From Solirubrobacter sp963792915 (GTDB lineage: Bacteria; Actinomycetota; Thermoleophilia; Solirubrobacterales; Solirubrobacteraceae), in assembly GCA_963792915.1 (NCBI GenBank), contig CAWBYD010000006.1:496001-560000 (forward strand): DNA of 64,000 nt, given 5' to 3'. Position numbers and translations under genes: made by a program. Positions 48,373 to 57,077 of this stretch are shown here, in pieces (within the stretch, counting starts at the first letter, position 1; each line of letters starts with the position of its first letter). The notes beneath the pieces are model-generated. The model was not told where the DNA came from. It did no database searches and saw nothing but the letters and a program-made list of their open reading frames with translations.

Positions 48373-49542
48373 ATGGCCGAGCCGACGCTGACGCAAGTCG
48401 CCCGCTCGCTCGCGGTGTCCCCGGCCACGTTGCGGCGCTGGGTCGCCGAGGAGATCGTCCCGCTGCGCGATGGCCGCTGGACGCCCGCGGCGGTCGCGCA
48501 GGCGCGGATCGTCGCGCGCATGCGCCGGCGCGGCTACCCGCTGGGGCCGCTGCGGCGCGCGGCCCAGCAGGGCCGGCTCGCGTTCGGCTACATCGAGGAC
48601 CTGTTTCCGTCCGGCGAGCCCGAGTTCACGCTCGCCGAGGCGGCCCGCGCGACCGGCCTGGAGCCCGCGCTGATCGATCGCGTCTGGACGGCCCTGGGCT
48701 TCCCGCACGCCTCGCTCGACCACCTCTGCGAGGACGACCTCGAGCTCCTGCGCTCGCTCGCAGCCGTGCTCGACGCGGGCCTGCCGCTGATCGCCTTCCT
48801 GCAGCTCACGCGCGTCTACGGCCAGGCGCTCGCCAGCATCGCCGACGCCGAGGTCAAGCTGTTCCACCTCTACGTCCACGAGCCGATGATCCGCGACGGC
48901 GTCGGCGTGCTCGACATCGCGGAGGAGCTGTCGGACCTGGCGGCCGAGCTGCTGCCGCTGGCGGGACCGATCATGGACCAGGTGCACCAGCGGCTGCTCC
49001 AGCACGCGCTCGAGCAGGACGCGGTCGGGCACCTCGAGCTGGCCGCCGACCATGACCTCGCGCTCGGCCGCGTGCGCGTGGCGATCGCGTTCGCGGACCT
49101 CGCGGGCTACACGCGGCTGACCGAGGAGCTGGGGGAGGAGGAGGCGCTCGAGGTGGTCGAGCGCTTCGTGACGCGGGTCGTCGACACGCTGCCCGACGAC
49201 GCGCGCGTCGTGAAGACGATCGGCGACGAGGTGATGATCGTGGCCAGCGACACGGTCGCCCTGGTCGACTGGGCGGTCGGCTTCCAGGAGCTGATGACCG
49301 AGCGCCCGCTGCCGCGCATCGGGTTGCACGCGGGGGACGTGATCTACCGCGACGGCGACTACTACGGGCGCGACGTGAACCTCGCCTCGCGGGTCGGCGC
49401 GCGCGCGGCCGCGGGCGAGGTGCTGGTCACGCGCCCGGTGCTGGAGGCGGCGGGGCGCCACCTCGCCTTCCAGCGCATCGGCGAGGTCAAGCTCAAGGGC
49501 TTCGGAGAGGCGACCGAGCTGTTCCTGGCGGCCGCGCGATGA
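48373..49542 (+). CDS. Adenylate cyclase with N-terminal MerR-like helix-turn-helix
   Basis: 389 aa. The N-terminus reads like a MerR DNA-binding domain (LTQVARSLAVSPATLRRWVA, then WTPAAVAQARIVARMRRRGY). A helical middle part resembles the regulatory domain of Rv1264-type cyclases (PLIAFLQLTRVYGQALASIA). The class III catalytic domain is complete: Asp in IAFADLAGYTRL and TIGDEVMIVAS, Lys/Asp specificity residues in VVKTIGD and DGDYYGRDVN, Asn/Arg in VNLASRV. A cyclase that may itself bind DNA is unusual. The stop overlaps the tilS ATG by four bases. Confidence 0.85.
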   Translation: MAEPTLTQVARSLAVSPATLRRWVAEEIVPLRDGRWTPAAVAQARIVARMRRRGYPLGPLRRAAQQGRLAFGYIEDLFPSGEPEFTLAEAARATGLEPALIDRVWTALGFPHASLDHLCEDDLELLRSLAAVLDAGLPLIAFLQLTRVYGQALASIADAEVKLFHLYVHEPMIRDGVGVLDIAEELSDLAAELLPLAGPIMDQVHQRLLQHALEQDAVGHLELAADHDLALGRVRVAIAFADLAGYTRLTEELGEEEALEVVERFVTRVVDTLPDDARVVKTIGDEVMIVASDTVALVDWAVGFQELMTERPLPRIGLHAGDVIYRDGDYYGRDVNLASRVGARAAAGEVLVTRPVLEAAGRHLAFQRIGEVKLKGFGEATELFLAAAR

Positions 49543-50771
49543 CCGCCGACGAGCTGCTGGCGCGGGTCGCGGCGGGCGGGCTGCTGAGCGGGCGCGTCGT
49601 CGTCCTGTACTCCGGCGGGCGCGACTCCACCTGCCTGCTCGACCTCGCGCAGCGGCTGGCCTCGCCCGTCGCCCTGCACGTCAACTACGGGCTCCGCGAC
49701 GAGGCCGGCGACGACGAGGCGCACTGCGTCGAGACATGCGCCCGGCTCGGCGTGCCGCTCGAGGTCCGGCGGCCGCGGCGGCCCGAGGGCGGGAACGTGC
49801 AGGCGTGGGCGCGCGACGTGCGCTACGCGGAGGCCGCGGGGCTCGGCGACACGGTCGCCGCCGGGCACACGGCCACCGACCAGGTGGAGACCGTGGTCTA
49901 CCGGCTCGCGGCCTCGCCGGGGCGCCGGGCGCTGCTCGGCATGCCCGAGCGCTCGGGCCGGCTGGTGCGGCCGCTCCTCTCGCTCACGCGCGAGGACACC
50001 GCCGCCTATTGCGAGGCGCGCGGACTCGCGTGGCGCGAGGACGCGACCAACGCGGCGTCCAAGCGCGGCCTGATCCGCGAGCTGCTGCGCGCGCTGCATC
50101 CCGCGGCGGAGGAGAACGTGCTGGCGACGCTGGAGTTGTTGCGCGAGGAGGCCGACGCGCTCGACGCCGCGGTCGCCGGCGCCGACCCGGCGGAGCTGCC
50201 GCCGGCGCTCGCCCGGATCGCGCTCCAGCGCATGGCCGACCGCGCCGCCGGCGGCGAGGCGCCGGCGCTCACCGCGCACGTCGACGCGCTGCTCGCGCTG
50301 ACCCGCCACGGTGGCACCGCGGCGCTCGATCTGCCCGGCGGCCTGCGCGCGGTGTCCGAGTACGGACGGTTGCGGATCGAGCGCGCGAATGTCGCGGGCG
50401 CGCCGCCGGCGGGCTCGCGGCTCTCGATCCCGGGGCGCGCCGCCTTCGGCGCCGGCGAGGTCACGTGCGAGCGCGGGGCCGATCTCCCGATCGGCGACGG
50501 GACGCTGGCGGCGGCCGCGCTGGCGGCGCCGCTCGTCGTGCGGGCCTGGCGCCCGGGTGACCGGATGCGACCGCTGGGGCTCGGCGGCTCGCGCTCGCTC
50601 CAGGACCTGTTCACCGACCGCAAGGTCCCGCGCGCGCGCCGGCACGCGCTGCCCGTCGTGCTCTCCGGCGACGAGATCGCGTGGGTGCCGGGAGTGGCCA
50701 CCGGCGAGCGCTTCCGGGTGACGGACGCCACGACCGACCGCGTGCGGCTCGCCTGGCTTGAGGGCTCCTAG
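49539..50771 (+). CDS. tilS: tRNA(Ile)-lysidine synthase
   Basis: 410 aa. PP-loop SGGRDSTCLLDLAQRL (Arg in place of the usual Lys/Val), HVNYGLRDEAGDDE and TAAGHTATDQVETVVYRL are typical. The C-terminal part (VRAWRPGDRMRPLGLGGSRS; ARRHALPVVLSGDEIAWVPG) is the full TilS C-domain. It modifies the wobble C of AUA-reading tRNA-Ile with lysine and is normally essential. The order tilS-hpt-ftsH is widespread in actinobacteria. Confidence 0.93.
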   Translation: MTADELLARVAAGGLLSGRVVVLYSGGRDSTCLLDLAQRLASPVALHVNYGLRDEAGDDEAHCVETCARLGVPLEVRRPRRPEGGNVQAWARDVRYAEAAGLGDTVAAGHTATDQVETVVYRLAASPGRRALLGMPERSGRLVRPLLSLTREDTAAYCEARGLAWREDATNAASKRGLIRELLRALHPAAEENVLATLELLREEADALDAAVAGADPAELPPALARIALQRMADRAAGGEAPALTAHVDALLALTRHGGTAALDLPGGLRAVSEYGRLRIERANVAGAPPAGSRLSIPGRAAFGAGEVTCERGADLPIGDGTLAAAALAAPLVVRAWRPGDRMRPLGLGGSRSLQDLFTDRKVPRARRHALPVVLSGDEIAWVPGVATGERFRVTDATTDRVRLAWLEGS

Positions 50772-50785
50772 ACTGCGCGGCTCCA

Positions 50786-51319
50786 ATGCCAGAGGAAATC
50801 GGCGAGATCCTGGTCCAGGCGGACGAGCTGCAGCACCGCATCAAGGCGATGGCGGACGACATCACCCGCGACTACGCGGGCAAGAACCTGCTGCTGATCG
50901 GCGTCCTCAAGGGCGCCTTTCTCTTCCTCGCCGACCTCATGCGCCACCTCGAGGTCGGCTGCGAGGTCGACTTCATGGCCGTCGCCTCCTACGGCTCGTC
51001 GACGGAGTCCTCGGGGGTCGTGCGCATCCTCAAGGACCTCGACGCGCCGCTCGAGGGGCGCAACGTCCTCATCGTCGAGGACATCGTCGACTCGGGCCTG
51101 ACGCTGCAGTACCTGCTGCGTACGCTCGAGGCCCGCGGCCCCGCGAGCCTCGAGGTCTGCGCGCTGCTGACCAAGCCCAGCCGGCGCACCGTCGACCTGC
51201 CGGTGCGCTACACCGGATTCGAGATCCCCGACAAGTTCGCGATCGGCTATGGCCTCGACTACGCGGAGCGCTACCGCAACCTGCCCTATGTCGCCGCGTT
51301 GGTGCTGTCGGATGATTGA
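50786..51319 (+). CDS. hpt: Hypoxanthine phosphoribosyltransferase
   Basis: 177-aa purine salvage enzyme. PRPP-binding loop NVLIVEDIVDSGLTLQYLLR; also LLIGVLKGAFLFLADLMRHL and the C-terminal FAIGYGLDYAERYRNLPYVA. Converts hypoxanthine and guanine to IMP and GMP. It starts 14 bases after tilS. Confidence 0.95.
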   Translation: MPEEIGEILVQADELQHRIKAMADDITRDYAGKNLLLIGVLKGAFLFLADLMRHLEVGCEVDFMAVASYGSSTESSGVVRILKDLDAPLEGRNVLIVEDIVDSGLTLQYLLRTLEARGPASLEVCALLTKPSRRTVDLPVRYTGFEIPDKFAIGYGLDYAERYRNLPYVAALVLSDD

Positions 51320-51334
51320 CTAACCGATCGTTAG
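51320..51334. promoter_or_regulatory. Inverted repeat after hpt
   Basis: CTAACCGATCGTTAG, arms CTAAC and GTTAG, begins directly after the hpt stop and lies about 120 bases before ftsH. It resembles a TetR-type operator or a short hairpin. A TAGCCT box further on (51398-51403) may belong to the ftsH promoter. Confidence 0.35.
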
Positions 51335-51455
51335 CCGCCACAAAGGATGGCGCACCACACTTGCCGTTTGTGAGCCCGAGCGGCCCAACCCCCCTGGTAG
51401 CCTTGGACATCTTGACTGGCCGTATCACCTTCGCGCGCGGTATGCGCGCTGGTTC

Positions 51456-53456
<2,001 letters not shown>

Positions 53457-53507
53457 TCCGCCGGCGCCCGCGTCGTCCCCGGCGCGACGTTCGTCCCGGC
53501 GAGCGGC

Positions 53508-53537
53508 GAGAGAACGAGCCGCCAGGCGAGTTCTCTC
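53508..53537. terminator. Hairpin downstream of ftsH
   Basis: Perfect eight-base arms GAGAGAAC and GTTCTCTC, 51 bases after the ftsH stop, between convergent genes. Likely transcription terminator. Confidence 0.6.
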
Positions 53538-53538
53538 A

Positions 53539-53581
53539 GCTGATCGGCGCCAGCCGATCAGCCCGGCGCCAGCCGATCAGC
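53539..53581. repeat. Hairpin with a duplicated arm
   Basis: GCTGATCGGC (53539-53548) can pair with GCCGATCAGC at 53553-53562 or with the identical copy at 53572-53581, giving two alternative hairpins. It probably adds to the terminator next to it; the end lies just before the convergent small gene. Confidence 0.6.
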
Positions 53582-53583
53582 CG

Positions 53584-53787
53584 TCAGCCCTGCAACGCGC
53601 CGGAGAGCTCGGCGCGGAACGACGCGAGCTCGGTCACCGCGGCGCCGACGAAGGCGGCGTGCGAGCGCGCGATGTCGCGCTCGAGGTCGGCCATGTAGGA
53701 GGCGATCCGGGCGACGCCGGTCTCTTCGGCGAGGGCGCGCTCGGCGTGCAGTTCGAGAAGTTGGGTGTGGAGTTCGTGGGCGGACAT
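53584..53787 (-). CDS. Small helical protein of unknown function
   Basis: 67 aa from the ATG at 53787 (MSAHELHTQLLELHAERALA). Charged, helical throughout (VARIASYMADLERDIARSHA). The frame is open further upstream through the hairpin repeats (reading repeated RSIAPWAMRRTR), which is not likely to be coding. No family recognised. Confidence 0.5.
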   Translation of the reverse strand: MSAHELHTQLLELHAERALAEETGVARIASYMADLERDIARSHAAFVGAAVTELASFRAELSGALQG

Positions 53788-53870
53788 GCAGGAGAAGAGC
53801 GTGTCACCCGCCAGGCAGATACACGAGGGTGTGAGCCCGTGTCCGGCGGGAGGGAACCCCGCCATACGGG

Positions 53871-53890
53871 GGGTGGGGTCACCCGTACCA
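53871..53890. repeat. Dispersed 20-bp repeat, copy 1
   Basis: GGGTGGGGTCACCCGTACCA is found again, base for base, at 55697-55716. It contains a GGGTG/CACCC inverted repeat. This copy lies upstream of a small minus-strand gene. Confidence 0.8.
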
Positions 53891-53903
53891 GTCGCATCGC
53901 GTC

Positions 53904-54009
53904 GCATCGCCCAGGGGGCGATGCTCCGGCGAGTTCGCCGCATCGCCCAGGGGGCGATGCTCCGGCGAGTTCGCCGCATCGCCCAGGGGGCGATGCTCCG
54001 GCGAGTTCC
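53904..54009. repeat. Three tandem 36-bp hairpin repeats
   Basis: Units start at 53904, 53940 and 53976. Each contains GCATCGCCC, AGG, GGGCGATGC, a perfect nine-base stem, then CTCCGGCGAGTTCGC. Units 1 and 2 are identical; unit 3 differs only at its end. Nothing coding is seen; this region (53788-54073) holds the repeats only. Confidence 0.85.
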
Positions 54010-54073
54010 GCGCGGCGGCGTGGAGCTACGACGCGGCGGGTGAACTCGCGGACGCGCGAGGGCCGGGCTCGGG

Positions 54074-54244
54074 TCAGGCGCTCGGCGTCTTGAGCAGCTG
54101 CTGCGCGGCGGTCGAGAGCTGGAGGATGACGTCCTGCTGGGCCTCGGGCGTCGGCGGCGCGGCCTTGGCTGCGGCGAGCGTGGCCCTGACCGAGTCCAGC
54201 ATGTTTGCCTGGATGGCGAGCGATGCGGCTCCGGTGATCTCCAT
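54074..54244 (-). CDS. Small helical protein of unknown function
   Basis: 56 aa: MEITGAASLAIQANMLDSVR, then ATLAAAKAAPPTPEAQQ and a helical end DVILQLSTAAQQLLKTPSA. GGAG lies four bases before the ATG. It follows the Lrp-type gene on the same strand after 29 bases. It loosely recalls small bacterial motility-associated proteins, but I do not assign it. Confidence 0.5.
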   Translation of the reverse strand: MEITGAASLAIQANMLDSVRATLAAAKAAPPTPEAQQDVILQLSTAAQQLLKTPSA

Positions 54245-54276
54245 ACGTCTCCGATCGGGCGCTGATGAGTGGCGGG

Positions 54277-54771
54277 TTAGCCGCCGCGGCGGGAATGGAC
54301 GGACGTCGCGCGCAGCGGCAGCGCCGACGTCGGCTTGAGCTCGGCGAGCCGCAGCAGCGTGATCAGCCGCTGGGCGCCCCCGCGCGTCGAGAGCCGGGAG
54401 AGCACGAGCTGCAGCTCGGCGACGTCGCGGGCCACGATCATCAGCAGCGCGTCCGTCTCGCCCGCCACCGTGTCGGCCGCGATCACGTTGTCGAGCGCCT
54501 GTACCTCCGCTCTGAAGCGCCGCTCCGCGGCCTCGTCGTGGCGCGCCAGGGTGACCATCACGTAGACCTGCAGCGTGAAGCCGGCCGTGGCGGAGTCCAG
54601 CCGGGCCGAGATGCGGCGGATGACGCCGGATTCCTTCAGCCGCCGCACCCGGTTCATGGTCGCCGCCGGGGAGAGCCCGACGATGCGCGCGAGTTCCACG
54701 TTGGGGCGGTCCGCGTCCTCCTGGAGCTCCCCGAGCAGCCGGACGTCGATTTCGTCAAGTCCGATCGCCAT
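54277..54771 (-). CDS. Lrp/AsnC-family transcriptional regulator
   Basis: 164 aa: helix-turn-helix (LDEIDVRLLGELQEDADRPN; ELARIVGLSPAATMNRVRRL) and a RAM/AsnC ligand domain (YVMVTLARHDEAAERRF; AADTVAGETDALLMIVARDV). Such regulators sense amino acids. It is divergent from an EamA-type exporter gene, a common pairing in which the regulator induces export of an amino acid or metabolite. Confidence 0.9.
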   Translation of the reverse strand: MAIGLDEIDVRLLGELQEDADRPNVELARIVGLSPAATMNRVRRLKESGVIRRISARLDSATAGFTLQVYVMVTLARHDEAAERRFRAEVQALDNVIAADTVAGETDALLMIVARDVAELQLVLSRLSTRGGAQRLITLLRLAELKPTSALPLRATSVHSRRGG

Positions 54772-54854
54772 CTAACCAACGATTATTTCGTGCGTGGGCT
54801 CAACGGTCAAATCCACACAAGTTTCATACGTCTGATGCCGACAATAGAGGCGTC

Positions 54855-55979
54855 ATGTCGAACCTCAAGCGTCATTCCGCACTTTTCGCGCTCGTCGCGG
54901 CAGGCCTCCTGTGGGGGCTCACCGTCCCGCTCTCCAAGCTCGCGCTGGAGTGGCTCGACGGTGGCTGGCTGACGGTCGTGCGCTTCGCGCTCGCCGCGCC
55001 GCTGCTGGCGCTTGCGGGCCGCCGCGGGCTGCGCGCGGCCGCGACGCCGCGGATCATGGCCGCCGGCGCCGTCGGCTACGGGCTCGTGATCATCCTGCAG
55101 AACGCCGGCATCGAGCGCACGAGCGTGAGCCACGCCGCGCTGATCGTCGGCGCCGTGCCCGCGCTGGTGGCGCTCCTGGCCGCGTTCGGCGGCAAGGCCT
55201 GCACCTCGGCGGTCGCATGGATCGGGTTCGCGCTCGCGCTCGCCGGCGTCGGCATCGTGGCCGGCGGAGGCGGCGGCGGCGCGACGCCGGCGGGAGACGC
55301 CCTGGTGCTCGCCAGCGTGACGCTCTCGGCCGCGTTCGTCGTCGTCCAGCCGAGGCTGCTCAAGGGCCGCGACCCGATCGCGGTGACCGCCATGCAGACG
55401 TTCGCCGGCGCGCTGATCGCGATCCCGAACGCCGCGCTGGAGGGCGTCCCGCACGCGCCCGCGAGCGCGACCCCCGTCGTGGCGCTGGCCGCGCTGATCA
55501 TGGCCGGGACGCTGGTCCCCTACGCGCTCTTCGCCTACGGCCAGTCGCACGTCGCCCCCGAGCTCGCGGGCGCGTTCCTCAACCTCGAGCCGCTGGTCGG
55601 CGCAGCCGCGGGGGCGCTCGCGTTCGGCGACCCCTTCCGGCCGCTCCAACTGCTCGGCGGCACCGTGATCCTCGCGGGCATCGCGCTCAGCACGACGGGT
55701 GGGGTCACCCGTACCACAGCCGGTGAATCTCCCACCATCACACGCAAGCCAGCCCCCTCGGCCGCACGAACGCACGGTGGGAGAGTTCACCAGCATGAAC
55801 CCCACCGTCCTGCTCGCCTCCGCCATCCAGGCCGACCGCCGGCGCAAGCGCTGAACGCCATGACGCTCCTCGCCCCCCGCCCCAGCACCCGCACCTCCGC
55901 CCCGCGCGCGTTCAGCACCCCCGTCGTCCGCGAGATCCATCCTGGTGATCCCGGCGGTGCGGCCTACCGCACCACCTGA
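54855..55979 (+). CDS. EamA-family (DMT) transporter with atypical C-terminal run-on
   Basis: 374 aa. The first ~285 residues form the usual ten-helix DMT exporter with two EamA domains (LVAAGLLWGLTVPLSKLALE; AGAFLNLEPLVGAAAGALAF; LLGGTVILAGIALS). After that the frame stays open for about 88 codons of Pro/Arg-rich sequence that begins exactly in the 20-bp repeat (VTRTTAGES) and ends with a segment resembling a small peptide gene (MTLLAPRPSTRTSAPRAF). The natural C-terminus was probably near residue 285, and the extension may be accidental. Divergent from the Lrp regulator. Confidence 0.8.
   Translation: MSNLKRHSALFALVAAGLLWGLTVPLSKLALEWLDGGWLTVVRFALAAPLLALAGRRGLRAAATPRIMAAGAVGYGLVIILQNAGIERTSVSHAALIVGAVPALVALLAAFGGKACTSAVAWIGFALALAGVGIVAGGGGGGATPAGDALVLASVTLSAAFVVVQPRLLKGRDPIAVTAMQTFAGALIAIPNAALEGVPHAPASATPVVALAALIMAGTLVPYALFAYGQSHVAPELAGAFLNLEPLVGAAAGALAFGDPFRPLQLLGGTVILAGIALSTTGGVTRTTAGESPTITRKPAPSAARTHGGRVHQHEPHRPARLRHPGRPPAQALNAMTLLAPRPSTRTSAPRAFSTPVVREIHPGDPGGAAYRTT
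55697..55716. repeat. Dispersed 20-bp repeat, copy 2
   Basis: Identical to 53871-53890. It marks the point where the EamA reading frame leaves conserved sequence, just before the small-peptide cassette. Confidence 0.8.
55722..55791 (+). promoter_or_regulatory. Long inverted repeat that could hide a ribosome binding site
   Basis: GGTGAATCTCCCACC (55722-55736) pairs with GGTGGGAGAGTTCACC (55776-55791) with one bulged base. The loop of 39 bases contains AGCCAGCCCCCTC, which recurs at 55984. The right arm holds GGGAG, the ribosome binding site of the ATG at 55795, so the fold would control translation of the peptide that follows. No known riboswitch class is recognised. Confidence 0.5.
55795..55854 (+). 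CDS. Possible 19-residue peptide
   Basis: MNPTVLLASAIQADRRRKR, behind a GGGAG site nine bases upstream. It ends six bases before the ATG at 55860 and is in a different frame from the EamA run-on. Could be a leader peptide or chance. Confidence 0.25.
   Translation: MNPTVLLASAIQADRRRKR
55860..55979 (+). CDS. Candidate small peptide A (39 aa)
   Basis: Starts MTLLAPRPSTRTSAPRAFST and ends REIHPGDPGGAAYRTT. It shares frame and stop with the EamA run-on. It aligns with the peptide segment at 56063-56182, same length: MTLLAPRP, then AF..PVVRE are kept, while the last 13-14 residues differ. No ribosome binding site of its own is visible, so it may be translated by coupling to the peptide at 55795 or as part of the run-on. 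Confidence 0.35.
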   Translation: MTLLAPRPSTRTSAPRAFSTPVVREIHPGDPGGAAYRTT

Positions 55980-55983
55980 CGCC

Positions 55984-56182
55984 AGCCAGCCCCCTCAACG
56001 CGGGGCCGGCCAGGTGGGAAGTTATGTATCACCAGCCGCCCTCCAACGCTCTGTCTCCCCAAATGACCCTCCTCGCCCCCCGACCCGACCGCACCCTCTC
56101 ACCCCACGCGTTCGTGGTCCCAGTGGTGCGCGAGCTCCCCGTCGCTCCCGCGGCCACAGGCGCCTCCTCCTCCGCCTGGTAG
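55984..56182 (+). repeat. Second copy of the small-peptide cassette
   Basis: Elements recur in the same order as at 55747-55979: AGCCAGCCCCCTC (55984 versus 55747), GGTGGGA(G)AGTT (56013 versus 55776), CACCAG, and ATGAC-CTCCTCGCCCCCCG (56063 versus 55860). The offsets shrink from 237 to 203 bases, so it is an old tandem duplication with small deletions. Confidence 0.6.
56024..56182 (+). CDS. Candidate small peptide B (52 aa, or 39 from an inner ATG)
   Basis: From the ATG at 56024 (MYHQPPSNALSPQ) with GGTGGGA five to eight bases upstream, or from the in-frame ATG at 56063: MTLLAPRPDRTLSPHAFVVP, then VVRELPVAPAATGASSSAW. The 39-residue part parallels peptide A with a different C-terminal segment, ending in Trp. 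It stops 70 bases before folP. Function unknown; no modifying enzyme is encoded next to it. Confidence 0.4.
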   Translation: MYHQPPSNALSPQMTLLAPRPDRTLSPHAFVVPVVRELPVAPAATGASSSAW

Positions 56183-56239
56183 TCCGTCTCCGCCCGCCCG
56201 AGAGTCCTCCTCCTCTCGGGCGGGCGGGTCTGCGTGCAC

Positions 56240-56245
56240 TAGCGT
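56240..56245 (+). promoter_or_regulatory. TAGCGT -10 box that sets the folP start
   Basis: TAGCGT ends seven bases before GTG 56253. The upstream GTG at 56244 lies inside this box and so cannot be the start of a transcript made from it. Confidence 0.5.
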
Positions 56246-56252
56246 GGGTCTC

Positions 56253-57077
56253 GTGTACGAGATCATGGGCGTGGTCAACGTCACGCCGGACTCCTTCTCG
56301 GACGGCGGCGCCTTCGATGACGCCGCCGCGGCCATCGCGCACGGACACCGCCTGGCGGCCGAGGGCGCGGCGATCCTCGACGTCGGCGGCGAGTCCACGC
56401 GCCCCGGCGCCGATCCCGTCCCGGCCGCCGAAGAGGTGCGCCGCGTCCTGCCGGTCGTCGAAGGCCTGGCCAGGCACGCGCGGGTGTCGATCGACACCAT
56501 GAAGCTCGCGGTCGCGCAGGCCGCCGTCGACGCCGGCGCGAGCTACGTCAACGACGTCAGCGCGTTCCGGCACGACCCGGAACTGGCGGCGTTCGTCGCC
56601 GACCGAGGCCTCGACTGCTGCCTGATGCACATGCTCGGCGAGCCGCGGACGATGCAGCGCGACCCGCGCTACACCGACGTCGTGTCCGAGGTGAAGGCGT
56701 TCCTGTACGAGCGGATGACGGCGGCGACGGCGGCCGGCGTCGCCGAGGAGCGGATCCAGCTCGACCCCGGGATCGGCTTCGGCAAGACGCTCGAGCACAA
56801 CCTCGAGCTGCTGCGGCGGCTGCGCGAGCTGACCGACCTCGGCCGCCCGCTGGTCATCGGGACGAGCCGCAAGAGCTTCCTCGGGCGCCTCACCGGCCGC
56901 GACGTCACGGGCCGCGTGCACGGCACCACGGCGACCTGCGTGATCGCGCTCGAGCGCGGTGCGCAGGTGTTTCGCGTCCACGACGTGGCGGCGGTGGCGG
57001 ACGCGCTGGCGGTCGCCGCTGCTACTTTCGCCAGAACATGGCCGACGAGCCCGAAGAATACGACGACGACGACCTGA
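56253..57077 (+). CDS. folP: Dihydropteroate synthase
   Basis: 274-aa folate enzyme joining p-aminobenzoate to the pterin. All signatures are present: MGVVNVTPDSFSDGGAFDD, ILDVGGESTRPGADPVP, VSIDTMK, QLDPGIGFGKTLEHN and VIGTSRKSFLGRLTGR. GTG at 56253 is preferred (see -10 box); starting at 56244 would add MGL. The last residues (TWPTSPKNTTTTT) come from overlap with folB, which begins 40 bases before the folP stop. Confidence 0.95.
   Translation: MYEIMGVVNVTPDSFSDGGAFDDAAAAIAHGHRLAAEGAAILDVGGESTRPGADPVPAAEEVRRVLPVVEGLARHARVSIDTMKLAVAQAAVDAGASYVNDVSAFRHDPELAAFVADRGLDCCLMHMLGEPRTMQRDPRYTDVVSEVKAFLYERMTAATAAGVAEERIQLDPGIGFGKTLEHNLELLRRLRELTDLGRPLVIGTSRKSFLGRLTGRDVTGRVHGTTATCVIALERGAQVFRVHDVAAVADALAVAAATFARTWPTSPKNTTTTT

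Noticed and set aside
53788..53979. Extension of the small gene through the hairpin repeats (repeated RSIAPWAMRRTR)
   Set aside because: The repeated peptide simply follows the DNA repeat; conservation is not expected.
53904..54009. CRISPR array
   Set aside because: The units abut as direct tandem copies without unique spacers, and no cas genes are present.
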